From Streptomyces sp. yr375 (GTDB lineage: Bacteria > Actinomycetota > Actinomycetes > Streptomycetales > Streptomycetaceae), in the NCBI RefSeq assembly GCF_900110755.1, contig NZ_FOFF01000006.1, positions 124,001 to 188,000 on the forward strand: a DNA stretch of 64,000 bases. The letters are read 5' to 3'. Both the position numbers and the translations under genes were made by a program. Numbering within the stretch: the stretch's first letter is position 1; each line of letters starts with the position of its first letter. The notes below the pieces were generated by a model. The model had not been told where the DNA came from and did no database searches. It saw nothing but the letters and a program-made list of their open reading frames with translations. Positions 61,117 through 64,000 of the stretch are shown one piece after another.

Positions 61117-61120
<4 letters not shown>
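59096..61120 (-). CDS. Putative cobaltochelatase ChlI/ChlD-type subunit (fused AAA+ ATPase and VWA domain)
   Basis: A 674-residue MoxR/ChlI-like motor protein that energises cobalt insertion by CobN. The AAA+ domain has Walker A RGEKGTAKST near residue 36 and Walker B ILYVDEVNLLHDH near 131. An acidic/proline linker occupies about 330-410. The VWA domain with MIDAS motif VVDASGSMAAR near 495 is at the C-terminus, so one chain replaces separate CobS-like/BchI and BchD subunits. The start is GTG 61120, overlapping the cobN stop (GTGA). Mg-chelatase is the family alternative; cobN adjacency decides for cobalt. Confidence 0.88.

Positions 61121-64000
<2,880 letters not shown>

Overview
The window is a very GC-rich stretch of actinobacterial chromosome, almost certainly Streptomyces. 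The signs are extreme third-position GC, many GTG and TTG starts, four-base ATGA/GTGA gene overlaps, Tat and lipoprotein signals, an ectABCD cluster, an LAxTG sortase substrate and two families of dispersed Streptomyces intergenic repeats. Coding is dense and no gap exceeds 300 bp. I saw no tRNA, rRNA, CRISPR array or intact mobile element.

1-4.3 kb (minus strand): a polyol-type sugar ABC importer with a DeoR regulator. Its binding-protein gene is an internally deleted pseudogene. Upstream lies a uronate dehydrogenase (udh).

4.5-26.5 kb (plus strand): a pectin and sugar-acid island. It starts with 5-dehydro-4-deoxyglucarate dehydratase (kdgD) and an unknown coupled gene, then two housekeeping-type enzymes. 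Next is a GntR-led operon: DHDPS-family lyase, pentonate-type dehydratase, two sugar permeases, Gfo/Idh oxidoreductase, DUF6807 protein and sugar-binding lipoprotein. A secreted pectinolytic set follows: rhamnogalacturonan acetylesterase, PL1 pectate lyase, two tandem pectin methylesterases, a Tat-exported esterase, two PL9 pectate lyases and a secreted HAD phosphatase. At 31.3-33.8 kb an IclR regulator diverges from a 2-oxoglutarate-semialdehyde dehydrogenase. Together these genes cover pectin depolymerisation, galacturonate oxidation (udh), kdgD and semialdehyde oxidation to 2-oxoglutarate. The pentonate branch enters at the same semialdehyde.

26.6-31.2 kb: an ECF sigma factor with a membrane partner, an AzgA-type purine permease and a class B penicillin-binding protein. 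33.9-36.9 kb: DUF1349 protein, a deletion scar joining an MFS remnant and a 5'-truncated GlxA-type regulator, a GNAT enzyme and a DsbA/FrnE-like protein.

36.9-41.3 kb: a class V aminotransferase whose frame has no stop at its expected end, then the ectoine operon ectABCD (minus) with a heptanucleotide tandem array between ectA and ectB. 41.6-47.6 kb: DinB-like protein, GNAT, aminotransferase, a three-gene polar amino-acid ABC importer and an amidohydrolase. 47.8-48.8 kb: an LAQTG-anchored surface protein.

48.9-64 kb (minus strand): the cobalamin corrin-ring cluster cobN-(ChlI/D-like chelatase)-cobO-cobB-cobI, then cobM-cobL-cbiG/cobJ-cobH-cbiX-cobC. A ZIP metal transporter sits on the opposite strand in the middle. 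cobB carries an in-frame copy of a dispersed Streptomyces repeat between its two domains and a 12-bp tandem array at its N-terminus. cobN runs off the right edge.

The most unusual features are repeat-derived protein segments, numerous short tandem arrays (6, 7, 12, 14 and 15 bp units) and three damaged or stop-less genes. Function calls rest on motifs and family knowledge; no searches were run.
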